Below are positions 42,001 to 55,000 of a stretch of DNA of 64,000 bases, one piece after another. Position 1 is the first letter of the stretch. Each line of letters opens with the position of its first letter. The position numbers were made by a program, and so were the translations under genes. The notes under the pieces were generated by a model, which was not told the origin of the DNA, searched no databases, and saw nothing but the letters and a program-made list of their open reading frames with translations. Source of the DNA: Bolinopsis microptera (taxonomy: Eukaryota > Ctenophora > Tentaculata > Lobata > Bolinopsidae); assembly GCF_026151205.1 (NCBI RefSeq), contig NC_087073.1, positions 7,833,001 through 7,897,000 of the forward strand. The letters run 5' to 3'.

Positions 42001-44288
42001 ATGGTTCCATGCGTGTAAGATTGCGACACTAAATTACTACAGCTTGAGCCTTGAGCCTTGATGCACAATGCACAGCGCTAGCTCAACACAGACCACTCTC
42101 ATTCTTTTATAACGGACCAGCTATTGTAATATTTTAATTCTGCGGAGTAATGTACCGCACTAAAGCGACCCAGGTGCCTGCCCAAATATGGTATAATTAG
42201 ACAAACTCCCCCCTCTCTTTTGTTTTTGTTTTGTACGTACCTGCGAGCTGTTATTTAATATTTGAGTAATTACTAAATTACGCGAAGGACCTGGTATATA
42301 CTGTACTGTGTGAGATAAAGGGTACAGAACGGAAATTATTTGATTAATACTCAAGTCACTTATTGGAAAGCCGTCAGTGTTCTCCTTAGCGAATACCAGC
42401 AGGACACGTAGCTTAGTCTAGAATAATATTATAAGAGAATTATATCTACCCGAAAAAATAGCACCGTACAGGCTTACATGCTTTATTTACATAGTTTAGT
42501 ATAATATAGTATTCAACAATGATTTAATGACATTTTACTTATAGGATAGCGTATGCTATTTGAGTGTTAACTGGCATATGTCCAAACCATACACAAAGAA
42601 CAGAAGTCTTGACACCTCCGATTGCTCAAACTATTCCTCGTCATGTAAGGCTGAGATACCGGTAACTACGGTCTTCCGCGAATCTTTCTAAACTCATAAA
42701 GTAATACTGATGAATTAATTTGATCTGAGACAAGATTAAGGGAATGTTGTATTAGTGCAGAAAATTCCATAATCTGGATCAAGGCCTGTTTGTGATCAAT
42801 TTGATCCAGTCTGGGCGACGTCCAGTGTTCATTAAAATGTTTGTGGTCCTTTTCCAAGAAAAACTGCACTGACTTATTAGCTGTAAACTGAGTTAAATCC
42901 CGATACCTATCACTTTCACTCCATAAAAATGGACCCTAGCCATTGTTGGACGTGAGGAGAGCCAGGACACCTCAAACTACATTAAATTAATTCCTTTTGT
43001 AACGTCCTGAATAAATATAGAACTTACGAAAACAAAATTTACTAAACATTTTAAAATATTACTGAAATAATTTTTATACCAAGTATAACATAACTATGTA
43101 CATAGTTTAGCTACACTGTCAGAGTAATGTGAGCTTGTAATATATCCCAGCTCGGTGCTCACGTGTGTCCAGTAGTTGTAGTAAATATGAGAGGAGAGAT
43201 CACTTACAAAAACAATTAACACACACAAGCAGCTGAGATCTTACTGTTACCTGCTTTTCCGGCCCGATGTGGGGGAGAGCAAAGTGTTTTTACAGTGTTG
43301 TGAGGAGAGGTGTTCAGTATAGTGTTATCTGAGGTTACCAATGTGCACATTATATTGCGTAAGATAGTATGCCCACACCCATGAGCATTACGTTAACGTT
43401 TGTGTACATTTCGTAAACGTATGTTTGCATTTATTATGATTCACGTGTACACTGTAGTAATATAACTCACGACCGCCGTTATATAAAGTTAGGAGTAGAA
43501 GTTGGGGATAAGGGCAGATCACTATCCAGGGCTATTTATACGGTTTAATGTATTGTTTGTGGTGATATTCATAACAAAGTTAAAAGATAACACTTCTCTT
43601 ATTTCAGGGTATACCCGCACAAGAACCCTTCACCAAATCAGTTGGGCGGTGCACAGCCACAACCCAGACTGACCCACCAGCACCAACACGCAAGACTTAT
43701 GTCGCTATACTCAAAAGTGCTCCCGGGAAGGGCGCTCCCCGGCAAGCCTCCAACACCGGGTCGGTTAAAGCAGCTCCAGCTAATCATGTTATAGTTGAGG
43801 GTAGTATCCGTTCTGTGGAGAAACCCAGCTACAAGCCCCTCATGATTGCTCCTAAACCTAAACCAGCTGAGAAGATCACCACTGTCCTTGCACAAGTCCC
43901 TGCTCCTGTCCTTGCACCTGTCCCAGCACCTGTCCCAGCACCTGTCCCAGCACCTGTCCCCGCACCTACTCCCATAATTCCTGAGGTCCCCAAAGTTGCA
44001 GATATCCGTCCTACTATTACTCAGGAAGATTCCATGTTTGACTGGGATGATATCTTCCAGCAGTCAGAAAATCCAGACCTCTTCTCTGACATTCCACTCT
44101 CTCTCGGATCCCCTGATTCTGGACATGGCAGCGACTTCATCGGATCTGAACCGGAACTTTTTAACAACGATGACATTCCTATGGACACTTTTAACACCGA
44201 CATCTCAGACTTAAATCATCTGTCACCTATTTCGGATTCTCTCGATTTGGACTCAGACAAATTTTTATCGGAATTCCTAACATTTTGA
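39067..44288 (+). CDS. XBP1: XBP1 bZIP transcription factor (unfolded protein response)
   Basis: Exons 39067-39197, 39849-39945, 40610-40719 and 43608-44288. The basic region RKLKNRMSAQQARDRKK and following zipper (SELEERIAQLEKENSNL) span the exon 1/2 junction and match XBP1. Exon 3 contains an IRE1-type unconventional intron. With it removed the frame runs into exon 4 to TGA at 44286-44288, giving 332 residues with a Pro/Ala-rich, then acidic, C-terminal activation region (SPISDSLDLDSD). Unspliced, the frame gives about 174 residues ending at TAG 43792-43794, with a hydrophobic GPLPWALLLLQLLAR segment. XBP1 drives ER chaperone, ERAD and lipid genes after IRE1 activation. A GTTTACAG acceptor-like site lies upstream of the ATG. 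Intron 3 is 2.9 kb. Confidence 0.93.
40037..40525. mobile_element. Inverted-repeat element in XBP1 intron 2
   Basis: The ends GTCACGTGCCCACATCCAGA and its inverse (TCTGGATGTGGGGTCACGTG) lie about 490 bp apart. A TTTCCTCCCAG block next to each end is in direct orientation. The interior has a CTTTGGCGGAGCCC repeat. No coding potential. It is probably a small non-autonomous DNA transposon; target duplication not clear. Confidence 0.5.
40658..40694 (+). promoter_or_regulatory. IRE1/RtcB unconventional splice sites of XBP1 (20-nt intron)
   Basis: Two adjacent hairpins. The first has stem GATT/AATC (40658-40661, 40669-40672) and 7-nt loop CTGCAGT. The second has stem GGTCCC/GGGCCC with one mismatch (40676-40681, 40689-40694) and loop CTGCCGT. 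Both loops match the IRE1 consensus CNGCNGN. Cleavage after the G in CTG of each would release 40665-40684, 20 nt. Removing 20 nt shifts the frame just as the known 23- and 26-nt introns do (all are 2 modulo 3) and joins exon 3 in frame to the activation domain in exon 4. Confidence 0.88.
41045..41205 (-). mobile_element. LINE ORF2 C-terminal scrap in XBP1 intron 3
   Basis: A minus-strand reading gives DAEQKLDRNGLTIDCM followed by RRLAADRKGWRNITRRSC, then a stop. The LAxDRxxWR pattern is common at the C terminus of non-LTR retrotransposon polyproteins. Short and without other domains, so only a remnant. Confidence 0.4.
43893..43971 (+). repeat. PAPV-encoding minisatellite in XBP1 exon 4
   Basis: About five tandem copies of a 12-nt unit (CCTGTCCCAGCA) encode Pro-Ala-Pro-Val repeats at the start of the activation region. 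The frame is preserved, so length changes would be tolerated. Confidence 0.8.
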
Positions 44289-46691
44289 ATATTTAGATCA
44301 TCCTGAATCTTGGAACATTTTAAATTATTGCAGTTTTTAAGTTCATTTAATGCTATAGAGCGTGATGTTATCATTAGCTATCGTGCTATCATAGGTACTT
44401 GATTATGGGTACTTTATTATTAAGATAAATCGACTTGGTCCTAATGTTTCAAAAATGGTCCCTATTTCAGTTAAACTCTTAATCATATTCAATTTCAATT
44501 TTAAGATGTAAATAACAATTATGTGAAGTGATTTGTAAAATGATTCGTCCTTGAAAGTTGAATTAAGATTTCCCTGCCCTTCAGAACTCTCGGGTTGTAG
44601 ATTTTTTCGTGATTGTGCTTAACAGTTCATTTGAGCCGGCATTCAAATGTTGTCTTTTCGTCAAATGTTATTCTTCCGTATTATTTCAAACGTATCGTAT
44701 GTGATGTGTGGGATTCATGCATCGCATGCTTTACGTTTATTTGCATGCAGAAGTGATTTTCGCGAAATTTGGTGAGATATTACACTTCACTAATTCTTTA
44801 CGGAAAATGAAACAATAGTCTTATTTGTCCCAACGATACTTCGGCCCTTATATATGTAATGATAATATGATATGATAACTGCGACTCAAAATCATCAATA
44901 TCAGTCATAAATTCATTCCTTCTAGGACACATTTCTCATGGTGCCAACATACGAAAAGAAATAAATAGTGTCCTAAACAATGTGCTAAAGTAGCATCGTC
45001 AGTCATACATTTTGTGATCACCAATACAATACCGTACGTGTCATTGCGGCCCCATTCCTAACTCTAAGGATATCACGACAGTTCAAACTTCAGGAATGTC
45101 CTGATATATAACCTTGAAATTTGCAACATCTATTTGGCAGCCCCACGTGAGAACGAAAGTGTTGCATCTGGATTTTGCTTTTGGAAACTCCTGGGGAAAC
45201 ATCCTCACAAATTGGAAGACGCGAAATTAAGTTTTATATATCAACACTATTTTGTTATTCTTTCTGTGGGGGCGCGCGCGCGCATATCAATATGTTCATT
45301 CTATATTATTTCAGTTCCTTGCGCGCGCCGCGCCTTACCAGCGATAAGCTGTGATAGCATACCATATATTCTTATCGATCCGATCTTGTGACGTCAGCGC
45401 CTTGTTTTTGCCTCATTCCGCATACGTCTGATTGGATGCTAACTTACTTGGAAGTCGGAAACGATATTATCAAGGTACCATAGTCCATAGACGATTAAAC
45501 AGATCATCGGACAGTGGTGCAAGTTAAACCCCTTCACGTGACAGTGATTAACCAATCAGCTCGTAGTATCGATCATTTAAATCCCATTGTTGCTGTTACA
45601 GGGCACATGCAATCCTATCTCGTCTCTACTAAAGGCAACGAGCCCCGACAGTCTGCTGTGATGGGATGATGGTGGTCGGGCGACCTTTGACTGATCCTCA
45701 ATGTCTCGTAGCGCCTTTTCACTCCTTGCCCCTTGGAGACAGGTTGGTACTTCGTGAATTTACAATATTATTCCAAAAATGATTATATGTTTCGTCCTTG
45801 ACCCTTGTATTGGGCCTTGGCGGCTTACCAAAGATTGCATATTTGCGAACGGCTACTTTGTGCATACGATCAAAATGAATCTACCGCAGAAATATATATC
45901 TTAGTGAATTCACAACTTCCGGCCAAACAGTTTTTAGCTGGATGCTATATTGTATCTGAAATGGCTCATTTGATGTCTGAAGTAACTTTGTCGCTAATTC
46001 GAATCATATTATTGTGAATTTTTCTCTCGATTACGTTTGCAGTGGCCTGAGCTCACCCTTTGCTCGGGACAGGATTAAAAGGTAAGACCCTACCCCGTAG
46101 TCTTGGAGACTTCCCTGTCATATGTTTAGGAATAACCTTCGACTTATTTATCTACCCTAACTTTAGAACTGATAAACCCTAACTTCAACCCAAACACTTT
46201 CCAAACACTGAAATATAAACACTGATAGAAATTCCTCGAAGAAAAAAAAGAGTGTCATATTTGATAGAACCAGATTAGTACTAGATAAATTTATTTAATT
46301 CGAAATGTCGTATTATGAGAGTTCATGACAAATTTCCTGTGGCTGATCATCAAATACTAGGCAGCTGAAATTTAAATGTTTGAGGTAACATTGAAATCTA
46401 GTGTACCGTCAGAATTTTCTTTTCATTGTGGTATCAAATAGTTGAAATAGCTCTGTGATTTAATCCAAATTCCAATGGTTCCCGTATCTTAAAGTAATTG
46501 GTGACAATTTTACTATATACGGGAAGATTTGGTATAATCAGGCGATATTTAGTTTGTTGAGTAGGTACTCTTGAAACGTGCGCTTGATGTCATGCTTATT
46601 TTTTGGTACCGCAAATAATATTAAACAATATAGATTTACTCAATTTCAAATACTCTTTAATTTTGTCCTTAACATTGACCTTTCAACCAAA
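44289..46691. other. 2.4-kb intergenic region between XBP1 and the GPCR
   Basis: This contains the XBP1 3' flank and unassigned sequence. A CG-alternating stretch (GCGCGCGCGC) lies near 45272-45280 and again at about 45321. Small frames at 45134-45391 and 45805-46017 show no recognisable domain. No RNA gene seen. Confidence 0.4.
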
Positions 46692-47648
46692 ATGGCCGAT
46701 ACTATTCTAGCAAAGGTGATTCCTATCTCCAGTGGGATCATTGGGGCAACAGGAGCGATAACAAATTCCCTGTCTTTGTCCTATTTCGTCGGAGGAACCG
46801 AAAAAACTCTGAGCAGCCGTATTTTTATCATGCTCAATGTGTTTGACTTACTAGTTTGTTTATTTGACGTCCTATCTGTCGCCTTCTACTTCTGTAAAGG
46901 CCCTGGCTGTGGGTTTAGTGAGTTCCCATTTAGATTGAGCTTGGCTGTGTTTGATCTGTCAATTGAAAGCACTGCTTACGCTACTTGCCTTCTGGGTGTG
47001 ACACGAGCTATAGCTGTTTGCCTCCCGTTCTACAAGATCAACAGCAAGGCCATTGCTGTTGCATCAGCAGTATTTCTCGGCCAGGAGAGTTTCAGAGCTT
47101 TGCTGAGATTCTACTTCTTCTACTTCGCGGATATACCAAAGCTTATTTTCTACATAAAGTTTGATAACACCGTGATGATTGTCCTTCTGACGCTGTTCGT
47201 CCTCACCAATAGCGGATCGACTATAATGTTAGCTTGGGAGCTTCTAGCCAACATGAACAGAGGACACGACAACGCCCTCAACCGGAAGTCAATGACAAAG
47301 TCTAACAGGAAAGCCACAGTTACTGTCCTCATCGTCTCTGTCTTCTTCCTCTTCTTCAACACCATCTTCGGAGTCTGTTTGTACTTGGAGATATTCATCG
47401 TGAGTGCTGGTCACGATATGAGTCAGGTGGTAAAGCTGGTGGGAGTATTCACTATATGGCTGGCTGTCCCCCTTAACTCCGCCCTCAACCCCGTCATCTA
47501 CTTCTTGAGAAGGAAGTCAATGAGGCAGCACATCTTGGAACTACCTGGTCGGCTACTCGGAAGTGTTACTAAATCAGGAGCGGTGAGGACAAGTACCCGG
47601 CCCTCTGCTACTGGCACTGAAATGCGTACCGTCAACGGAAAACAGTAA
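46692..47648 (+). CDS. Orphan seven-transmembrane receptor (class A-like), single exon
   Basis: 318 residues from the ATG at 46692 (context CCAAAATGG, strong). The frame is open 38 codons further up, but that extension is unlike a receptor N terminus. Seven hydrophobic segments are visible. TM1 has the conserved Asn in AITNSLSLSYF; TM2 has LNVFDLLVC with the conserved Asp; TM7 has LNPVIYF (NPxxY). The DRY motif after TM3 is replaced by VTRAIAV. There is no CWxP in TM6. The extracellular N terminus is very short, suggesting a small ligand. The C-terminal tail is Ser/Thr-rich. The ligand cannot be predicted; G-protein coupling may be unusual given the lost DRY acid. Confidence 0.8.
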   Translation: MADTILAKVIPISSGIIGATGAITNSLSLSYFVGGTEKTLSSRIFIMLNVFDLLVCLFDVLSVAFYFCKGPGCGFSEFPFRLSLAVFDLSIESTAYATCLLGVTRAIAVCLPFYKINSKAIAVASAVFLGQESFRALLRFYFFYFADIPKLIFYIKFDNTVMIVLLTLFVLTNSGSTIMLAWELLANMNRGHDNALNRKSMTKSNRKATVTVLIVSVFFLFFNTIFGVCLYLEIFIVSAGHDMSQVVKLVGVFTIWLAVPLNSALNPVIYFLRRKSMRQHILELPGRLLGSVTKSGAVRTSTRPSATGTEMRTVNGKQ

Positions 47649-50600
47649 ACTCGCCACACATCCTCCAAATTAGTGAAATACTTTCACTAACTCGGCAATT
47701 AATAATGACTATTAAGAAATATCACTTGTAAAACATTATTGGTTTAAATAATTATTGAACGGGTGGTTTTAAAGTTGATGATTCCTATTATATTGACTCT
47801 CGACGTGTTACCTCTAAAGTTTGTTGTATGGCTATAACAGAGCTGTGTATGGTGAAAGTTGAGCAGTTTTATTTTAACAATTTCTACTGATAAAGTTCTT
47901 CATATCAGACTTCTTGAATGGGCCAAGGATGGATTCTTTTCCAATATTTGCGTGTTATATCTTGATTGGTAATACTTGTGCTGATCACTCATTCTGTGAT
48001 ATTTTATTTGTACGGTGCATCGACTTGTAGCCAAAAGCTCAAAGAGCTAATTCACAGGCCATAACTTACTTTCTAATACAATTTGAAGAGATAAAGAAAC
48101 AGTTTTAACAGACATTGTAAATCAAATATATATTAGAATTAGAATTGGAATAAAATATATTGCATAATTTAATAGACTGCTTCAGTTAAGCCTGTTTTTT
48201 GTCTTTTCTTGTCTTTTATCTTTCTGTCTCTGGGCACAACTTAGCGAGTTGAAGAGGTCTGATGAGTGGTTAATATTACCAAATGGTATCATATTAAGTA
48301 ATCACAAAATAAACGCAAATTTCAAAAATGTTTGTCACATTTTCCCACGCCAACAAAAGGGCGTGGTTTCGGGTAGAGTGCACTCATAAAAGACTTCCAC
48401 CCAATGTTTTTGAAATAGAGACCCTAGGGAACACAAATAACTCATCAGACTTCGTTAAGTTGTGTCAGGTTTTGACCAGATACTTTATTAAATAAGATTT
48501 GTAAAAGTTGGCGTGTGATTTAGTAATAATGCCCATTTTTTTACCATCTTATATCTTTATCTTTTACAGCCCCACTTTTTATTGATGTTGAACTCTCCTT
48601 GCTTCTTCAATGTTCTCCGAGGTCGAAAACATTTTTGTATTTCACCGTTCAACGTATATCCAGAAAAGGCATATATCATGACGTAACAGTAAATACTTAA
48701 TCTAGCATTTGGGCTGAGCGCATATAATTTCAAGGACCGGATTCCTTTGAAGTTGACTATTGAAATGATCTAATATCTAACATGTTTTAATCGATATCGT
48801 GCCCACTCTTCTTCAGGAAACCATGGCTGTAATTTTTGTATTTCCATTATTCATGCTTACTAGTTATTTCTAATTTTGAAGAGTGAATAAGAACTTGTTT
48901 GAAGGGTGAATAAGAACTTGTTTGAAGAGTGAATAAGAACTTGTTTTATTCCGGTTTCTAAGTACTACTTGTAAAGCAATTTCGTAAAAACACTGAATGT
49001 GTTGTGCCTGTTATTCCATCAAGATTACTTAGCAATCTTTAGTGGCTTTGGCAGTGAAAATTGTGATAGCAGGGCCTGATAACCGCAACATTTAATTTCC
49101 ATTCCAGCAAGCACTGTGCACTGAATACACGTACTTCAAAAAATCTGCAACTATCTACTTTAGTACCATGCGCACCAATAATTAAATTGTTACGGTAGTG
49201 CCAGAAGTATCTACCTACGTGTAAATGAATTGAACTTGTAATGACCAGAACACCCTCAGCTCCCCTATTTACAACTTTAATTAGCCCAGCAGATCACGGA
49301 ACACAGATATATTTAATGAGGCATTATATCGGAACTTTGTCTATTTCTGACCTCTTTGGATCTGCGGAAATTTGAAAGCACCAGCTACCAGAACTATTAC
49401 TACTATTAGTTCTGTTACAGAGCGGAATTGGTAATTTGAATTAAATGCTATGTTGAGATCAAGCCAAATGTTCATGCTGCACCATCTTACGGTGCCGGTG
49501 TTTTCCCTAATTCCCCTGCCCATAATGACTGCACTAATTTGGCCGTGCTACTTTATTTTGAGGTGCTCCAATCACAGGATAGAATTATGACCCGATCTCA
49601 TGGCACTTTGTCCCATTCTGTATCGACTTTCGACACCTATTGGGATTTAATTAGAGAAATTAAATAGATTAGTGGATCTTTGCACGGCGAAATCGCATAA
49701 AGACTGTCCAAATTTAAAGAAGATAGATATATACCTGGACAGCCAAGTATTCCAAACAAATCAAATCACAAGTTAGAAGACGTTGCCTAAAAAACACATC
49801 TAAAAACCTCTCAGCACCCTTTATCTCACCTTCTCTCACTCCGACCAGACCTCCAATCAGCCCACTAATCACATCGTTATACGTTTACAGAGCACACAGC
49901 AAGTATCACCACTCTTATTTAGAGCCAAGTCTGAAAACTGATTTACCGCTTACCAACCCGGTCTGAGCCCGGTCTCGTGGTTTAAAAGGGGTAGAACGTG
50001 CTGCTCCACGCGTGCTCTAAATGTCTGGTGCTCCCCCGGGGAAGGTTGAGCTGGGTTGTGGTGTATCGAATTAAGTACATTACATGTGGGGGACTATTCT
50101 CAGGTGCATGACACTCCAGGGTGGCGATCTCTCGGAGTTGTTAACCTTGTGAATTGATCCTCAGTCCTTAGTACTTCAGTGTATCGTTTTTCTGCTGCTG
50201 CTTATTCAGTATAATCGAGTCTTTTCAATATTGTTTATTTTAGTATTTTCTCCAGAAATAGCACCGACACATTCTTGAAAACCAACAGGTCTATCGCACG
50301 AGTTTCTATGAAATCTGACGAGCTGATAGCATGTGCTTGTGGCACAGTTTGTGGCATGCTTTGCATGGAGACAGGATGTTTAAACTTGTGTTAAACTTCA
50401 TGACACCAGAAGTATACTTTTTATAACAGATCAAAAGTAAATTCTGCCCCTCTTAAACATCATGACATCAATGCTTGCTACTGTTACAAACGACCAAAAT
50501 AAATACTGTTTCTCATTTGTTTCCTTGATAATCTGACATCAAGTTGTCATTTATGATCTAATATGATCTAAGTTCAGTGGGGTTCAGTGGAATATTCATA

Positions 50601-52061
50601 AAGTTTTTACGTTTTAGATTTCAGGTCTACTCCGTACCTGATTCAATATTTAAAATCTGTGAAGTGTCTATTTCTAGGTCTACCCTGTATCCTATAGTTA
50701 CAAAGTACAAAATGTGTTTGATAAGACTTAGAGGCTTCTTTCTATAACCTGCTGCAAACTTGCTTTAACAAAGGCCGCCACGACTGGATCAGGATACTAG
50801 AATTGCACTAACATTGAAGTATTATCGATAACTGAACTTGAACCAGAAATTATAATCTGATGTTTATAAAGTAACATGGCTGAGTTATTTAATCAGTTTA
50901 CCTATAATGGGGAGTAATATGGGAATTAAATCTATAGTCGGTGGTGGTAGTGGTACCCATGAGTACCAATTACATAATGGGTGGATCAAAGGGGCAGTCA
51001 AATTCCGTGAGTTATGAAGTTTACTGACTTTTATTAACTCATACAATCGAACTCATTTGATTCAAGATTATGAAGGGTGCAGGTGTATTTAGAGATAAAT
51101 TCCCTTTTGAAACAATTCATTGTTTCGGAGAATGCAGGGGTCAATTTAAATGGCTCTACTGTCTTACTGTATTGTTTTTATTTACTGAACGGGATGGCAT
51201 GCATTTATTCATGACCTCTTTCCATCCTGTTTTGGGTAATGTTCTCTCTTTTGTTCGTTAAAATTATCACAATCCATTAAGCCATTAACAGCCTTTTATA
51301 TGATATTAGCAGTAAATCTACACTTTATCGAACAAAACCCTTATTGAATCGGCCCCACACCGCTGAACAATGTACGAACTTCAGCACCAACACCACGTAA
51401 TCTAATGGCTAAATCAAATTTAGATCTCTCGTAAGAACTTCAAAACTCGATCACTTCGCCATTTTGGGAATGAGCATTTAATTGTCATGCTTTGGCTCAA
51501 GCTGTAAAGTTTTATATTGAATTTGTCAAGGTGCTACACAGCTAGTTTAGTTAAGAGAAAGTTGTAGAGAGAACCACTACCTGATTGAATATATATATAA
51601 CATTTGGAGGAACAAGAAACATCTCCCGAAATACAATACCCATTACCTTCATCATTTTGTGTTAGTTTCCGTACCGTCTCGACCCTGTGCGCTTCATTTG
51701 TGTTTGAAACCTGTCGTCTCCTGATGATGATTGTTGGAAATAAAAATGCGGTCGACGTTGACCAGAATGAGGTATCCGTATCGTGAAATGCCATCAAAAA
51801 GTCCCACGTTGTAACTTGTTAACTATTTATTATTATTATTTATTGCTATTATTACTATTATTTACTACTACTATTACTATTATTTATCGCTTGAAACTAT
51901 GAACGATGACAAGTGTCAAGTAGTTTCGAATTATAAATCTGGATGCAGTAGCTGTGCATGTGCTGAAATTGATACACCCCAATCTTCTAGTTTTCAAAAT
52001 GCTGATCCCTGTAGATTGCAGAACTTGATTTTTGCTTTCATAATACAACTATCTTTTTCAG
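47649..52061. other. 4.4-kb intergenic region between the GPCR and the M13 peptidase
   Basis: No gene is supported. An AATAAAATAT polyadenylation-like site is near 48149. A 24-bp unit containing GAATAAGAACTTGTTT is tandemly repeated three times (about 48879-48945). A TAT/TTA microsatellite lies at 51825-51890. The first, non-coding exon of the M13 gene may lie here, because a TTTTTCAG acceptor sits exactly at the M13 ATG. Confidence 0.45.
48879..48945. repeat. Three-copy 24-bp tandem repeat
   Basis: The unit GTGAATAAGAACTTGTTTGA plus four bases recurs three times with one or two differences. Non-coding. Confidence 0.75.
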
Positions 52062-55000
52062 ATGGGTACTGGTGGTGTGCAATACAAACCAAAGGACTCC
52101 AAACTCGCGACAAGTCCTCAAAAACCATCTCGTTGTATGTTCAAGAACCTTCTCTTTGGTCTGATGGCCCTGTTCTCGCTCAGTGTAGTCGCTTTAATGA
52201 CATGGATAATCTCTAAGAGTTCCTATCAGGTGAAAATAGGGCGTTAAATGATAATTTCAGATTTAGAGGGCTGATTTAGTCTCATTTTCACCTTAACATT
52301 TCTACTGGCCATTTATAGTTTCAAAGTGAACTAGAAATGAGTATACGGCTTCATGCAATTGCAAAAAACCAAAGGAGCTTAGTTACCCCCAAAATCTAGT
52401 CTAGTTGTTCTATTTAGCTAAAACGTCAATGTTAATGAAAGATATCAGCTTAAATTACGTGCATGGCATGACTCTACAAACTGGTTACCTTAAACTCAGT
52501 TTCAATACTCAAAACGAAAATATTTACTCCGCAAACATTTACAAAGTTTGCAATTTGGATAAAGCTTGGATGCGCGGCTTGACTACTTGACTAGAATTAC
52601 ATTGAAAAATAAAATTTCTAATATCTTATTTCAATGTTAATGACCAAAACTTTATTAAGCCTACCATAAACTAGTGTAGCGTAACAATTATATTATATAT
52701 TAATCATGCCAATACCATAATTATCAATACTGAACGCGTAATATTTGTCATTAGCAAATAGAATAAACTACCGTCCGCGTCAATCATTAATTACAAATAG
52801 TCTGCTCCGTTAAATAAAACAATATAATCCTTTATGAAATGACCACTTGTATATTTGAATAACAATTATTGACAAAATTGCAAAACTGAAGTTTAAATTA
52901 ATAATTAAATATAATTTGAAATTAGTCGTTGTTGTATTACGCGCGGCGCGAGTGACTGTTCGTTCAACACACTCGCTGCTAATAATTTACGCGTCTAATG
53001 CATCATTAATGGAAGGCGCGCCGGTGTAATTTTTGCGCGCGAATTTACGATTTAAACGAAAAGAAACTGCAGGGAGGTTCCGTTTACAGCTCAAAGTAGA
53101 CGTTTTCGTATTTTCACCTTTGAACCGTTTTGATTGTAACGAATATGACCGACAGGTGAAAGCGAGTGATACACCTGTGAATGACGTCATTTCATCCTCA
53201 TATCTTCTCTCGAAGATAGACGTGTCTGTCGACCCTTGCGATGACTTTTACCAGTATTCCTGCGGCTCCTGGGTACAGAGTCAGTGGAAAGGTTGGTTCC
53301 TTCCTTGCACGATCTCACGCCTTATCGTTAAATCATTTGGCATGCCCTTGGTCTAATGGAAGATTTTATGTGATATTTGTAAGGATTCCTAGCAGTGCTC
53401 ACAGATTGTGGAGAATTTTTGGCTGGTCTAAAAAAGGTCCCAGACAATGTATTCTAACAACTTAACAGTTTGTCACCCAAAAAATTCTTCAAGCGCACTC
53501 CAAACTAGATTAGCCGGGAGACAGCGCGGACATAGACTTTTTTGCTGTTTACAGAGACCAAATAACGTAAAATCATGTTAGCGCATGTGCGTGCAAATCC
53601 TCCCACGACTAAGCATGCCCCATAACTATAACATCAGCACGTGCATTCATGGTTCTGATAAAAATGGGCATTGGACAGGAATTAGGACGTAACCTCGTTT
53701 CCTGTGATCGACAATTATCAATTATATCGCAGTTCGTGGACTGGTTTATCAGTTCAATTGTACCAATCGTTATCATAATCTAATTTCCTCAAATCAGATG
53801 ATGTCTCTGTGATTGATAAGGAGAATGCTCGGTACGAAGAAAGAATCAAGAAGTATCTGGCTGAAGATATCCTTGACAGTGACCTCGTGTCTTATAAAAA
53901 TGTGAGTGGTTAATTTATTTTGATATGTGGCAATGTAATTGAAGATGATAGGAGTTTAGTCTTTACTGGTATTGATACTTTTTCCACCGTTCAATAATTG
54001 GTCAGGTAAGGTACCTTATTTTCAGGTCAAGACAATGTATCAGGCTTGTATAAATAATGGAGAATCAGATTTGACGGATAATGACGCGTGGATAAAACGA
54101 CTGTTTGATTTTACGACAATTGAAGACGTGATGAATTTTGCCGCCGAACTCGGATATTTTGTTTTCTATGAGGTCAATGTCGAATGGGGTCCTCTAAGCA
54201 TGGTGAGAACGTGAAAATATAGGACACATTTTAGCTGAACGGGGAAATAATTTGATTCCGCTGCTCAATTGATGTTAATTATCTATTTGAGATCAGTGCT
54301 TATTGCTGTATTGGTAAACGTTCACGTAACAACACATAATTCCCGCAGAATCCCGTTGCGAGATATGCCTGGAACATTCATGAGGTTTGATTTGAACTAC
54401 GATGGGGATTGGGGATTGGTTACTAAGCTAATAACTTAATAAGATGTAATTTTTAAATTCTTCCTGCATTGGAAACAACCAACTTAGCTTACCCTTCTAA
54501 TCAAATAGTAAAACAATACAGTTAAGTTAGTCAGTGACACTTATCTCAGGACAATATAGAAGATATGATAAAAGACTTGCCTGAAGATTTAGGACAGAAA
54601 GATAATATCATGAAGTATGTGGAAACCATGGTGGGTTTATTTTTAGTGCGAGAAATATTTTCCTAGAAAAACATTTGGTCCTCTAGTGCTATTAGTATTA
54701 CTTGGATTTTTGTCGGTTTTATTGAAATCTTTAAATTTTGAAATAACAATTCACAGCTGAACCTTTTATCATGATTGACCGTTTTCTAACCCTTATATTT
54801 CCAGAAATCCCTCGCCCAAAAATCAAATGTTGGCACGACAATCAGCGAGTTCATTACTAGAACAACATGTGCTAACTTAACAGAGCACTTCCAAACGTTT
54901 GGTTTGAAACCATCTGATGATATACAAGCTCATCCAGACCTCATCGACACAACAGAACAGTTCTTCACTGATAACCTCGCTGATGGGTATTGTTTTTAAA

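Noticed and set aside
45805-46017. 70-codon frame with complex composition between XBP1 and the GPCR
   Set aside because: No recognisable domain, no clear splice context and no supporting neighbour; could be a missed exon but cannot be supported.
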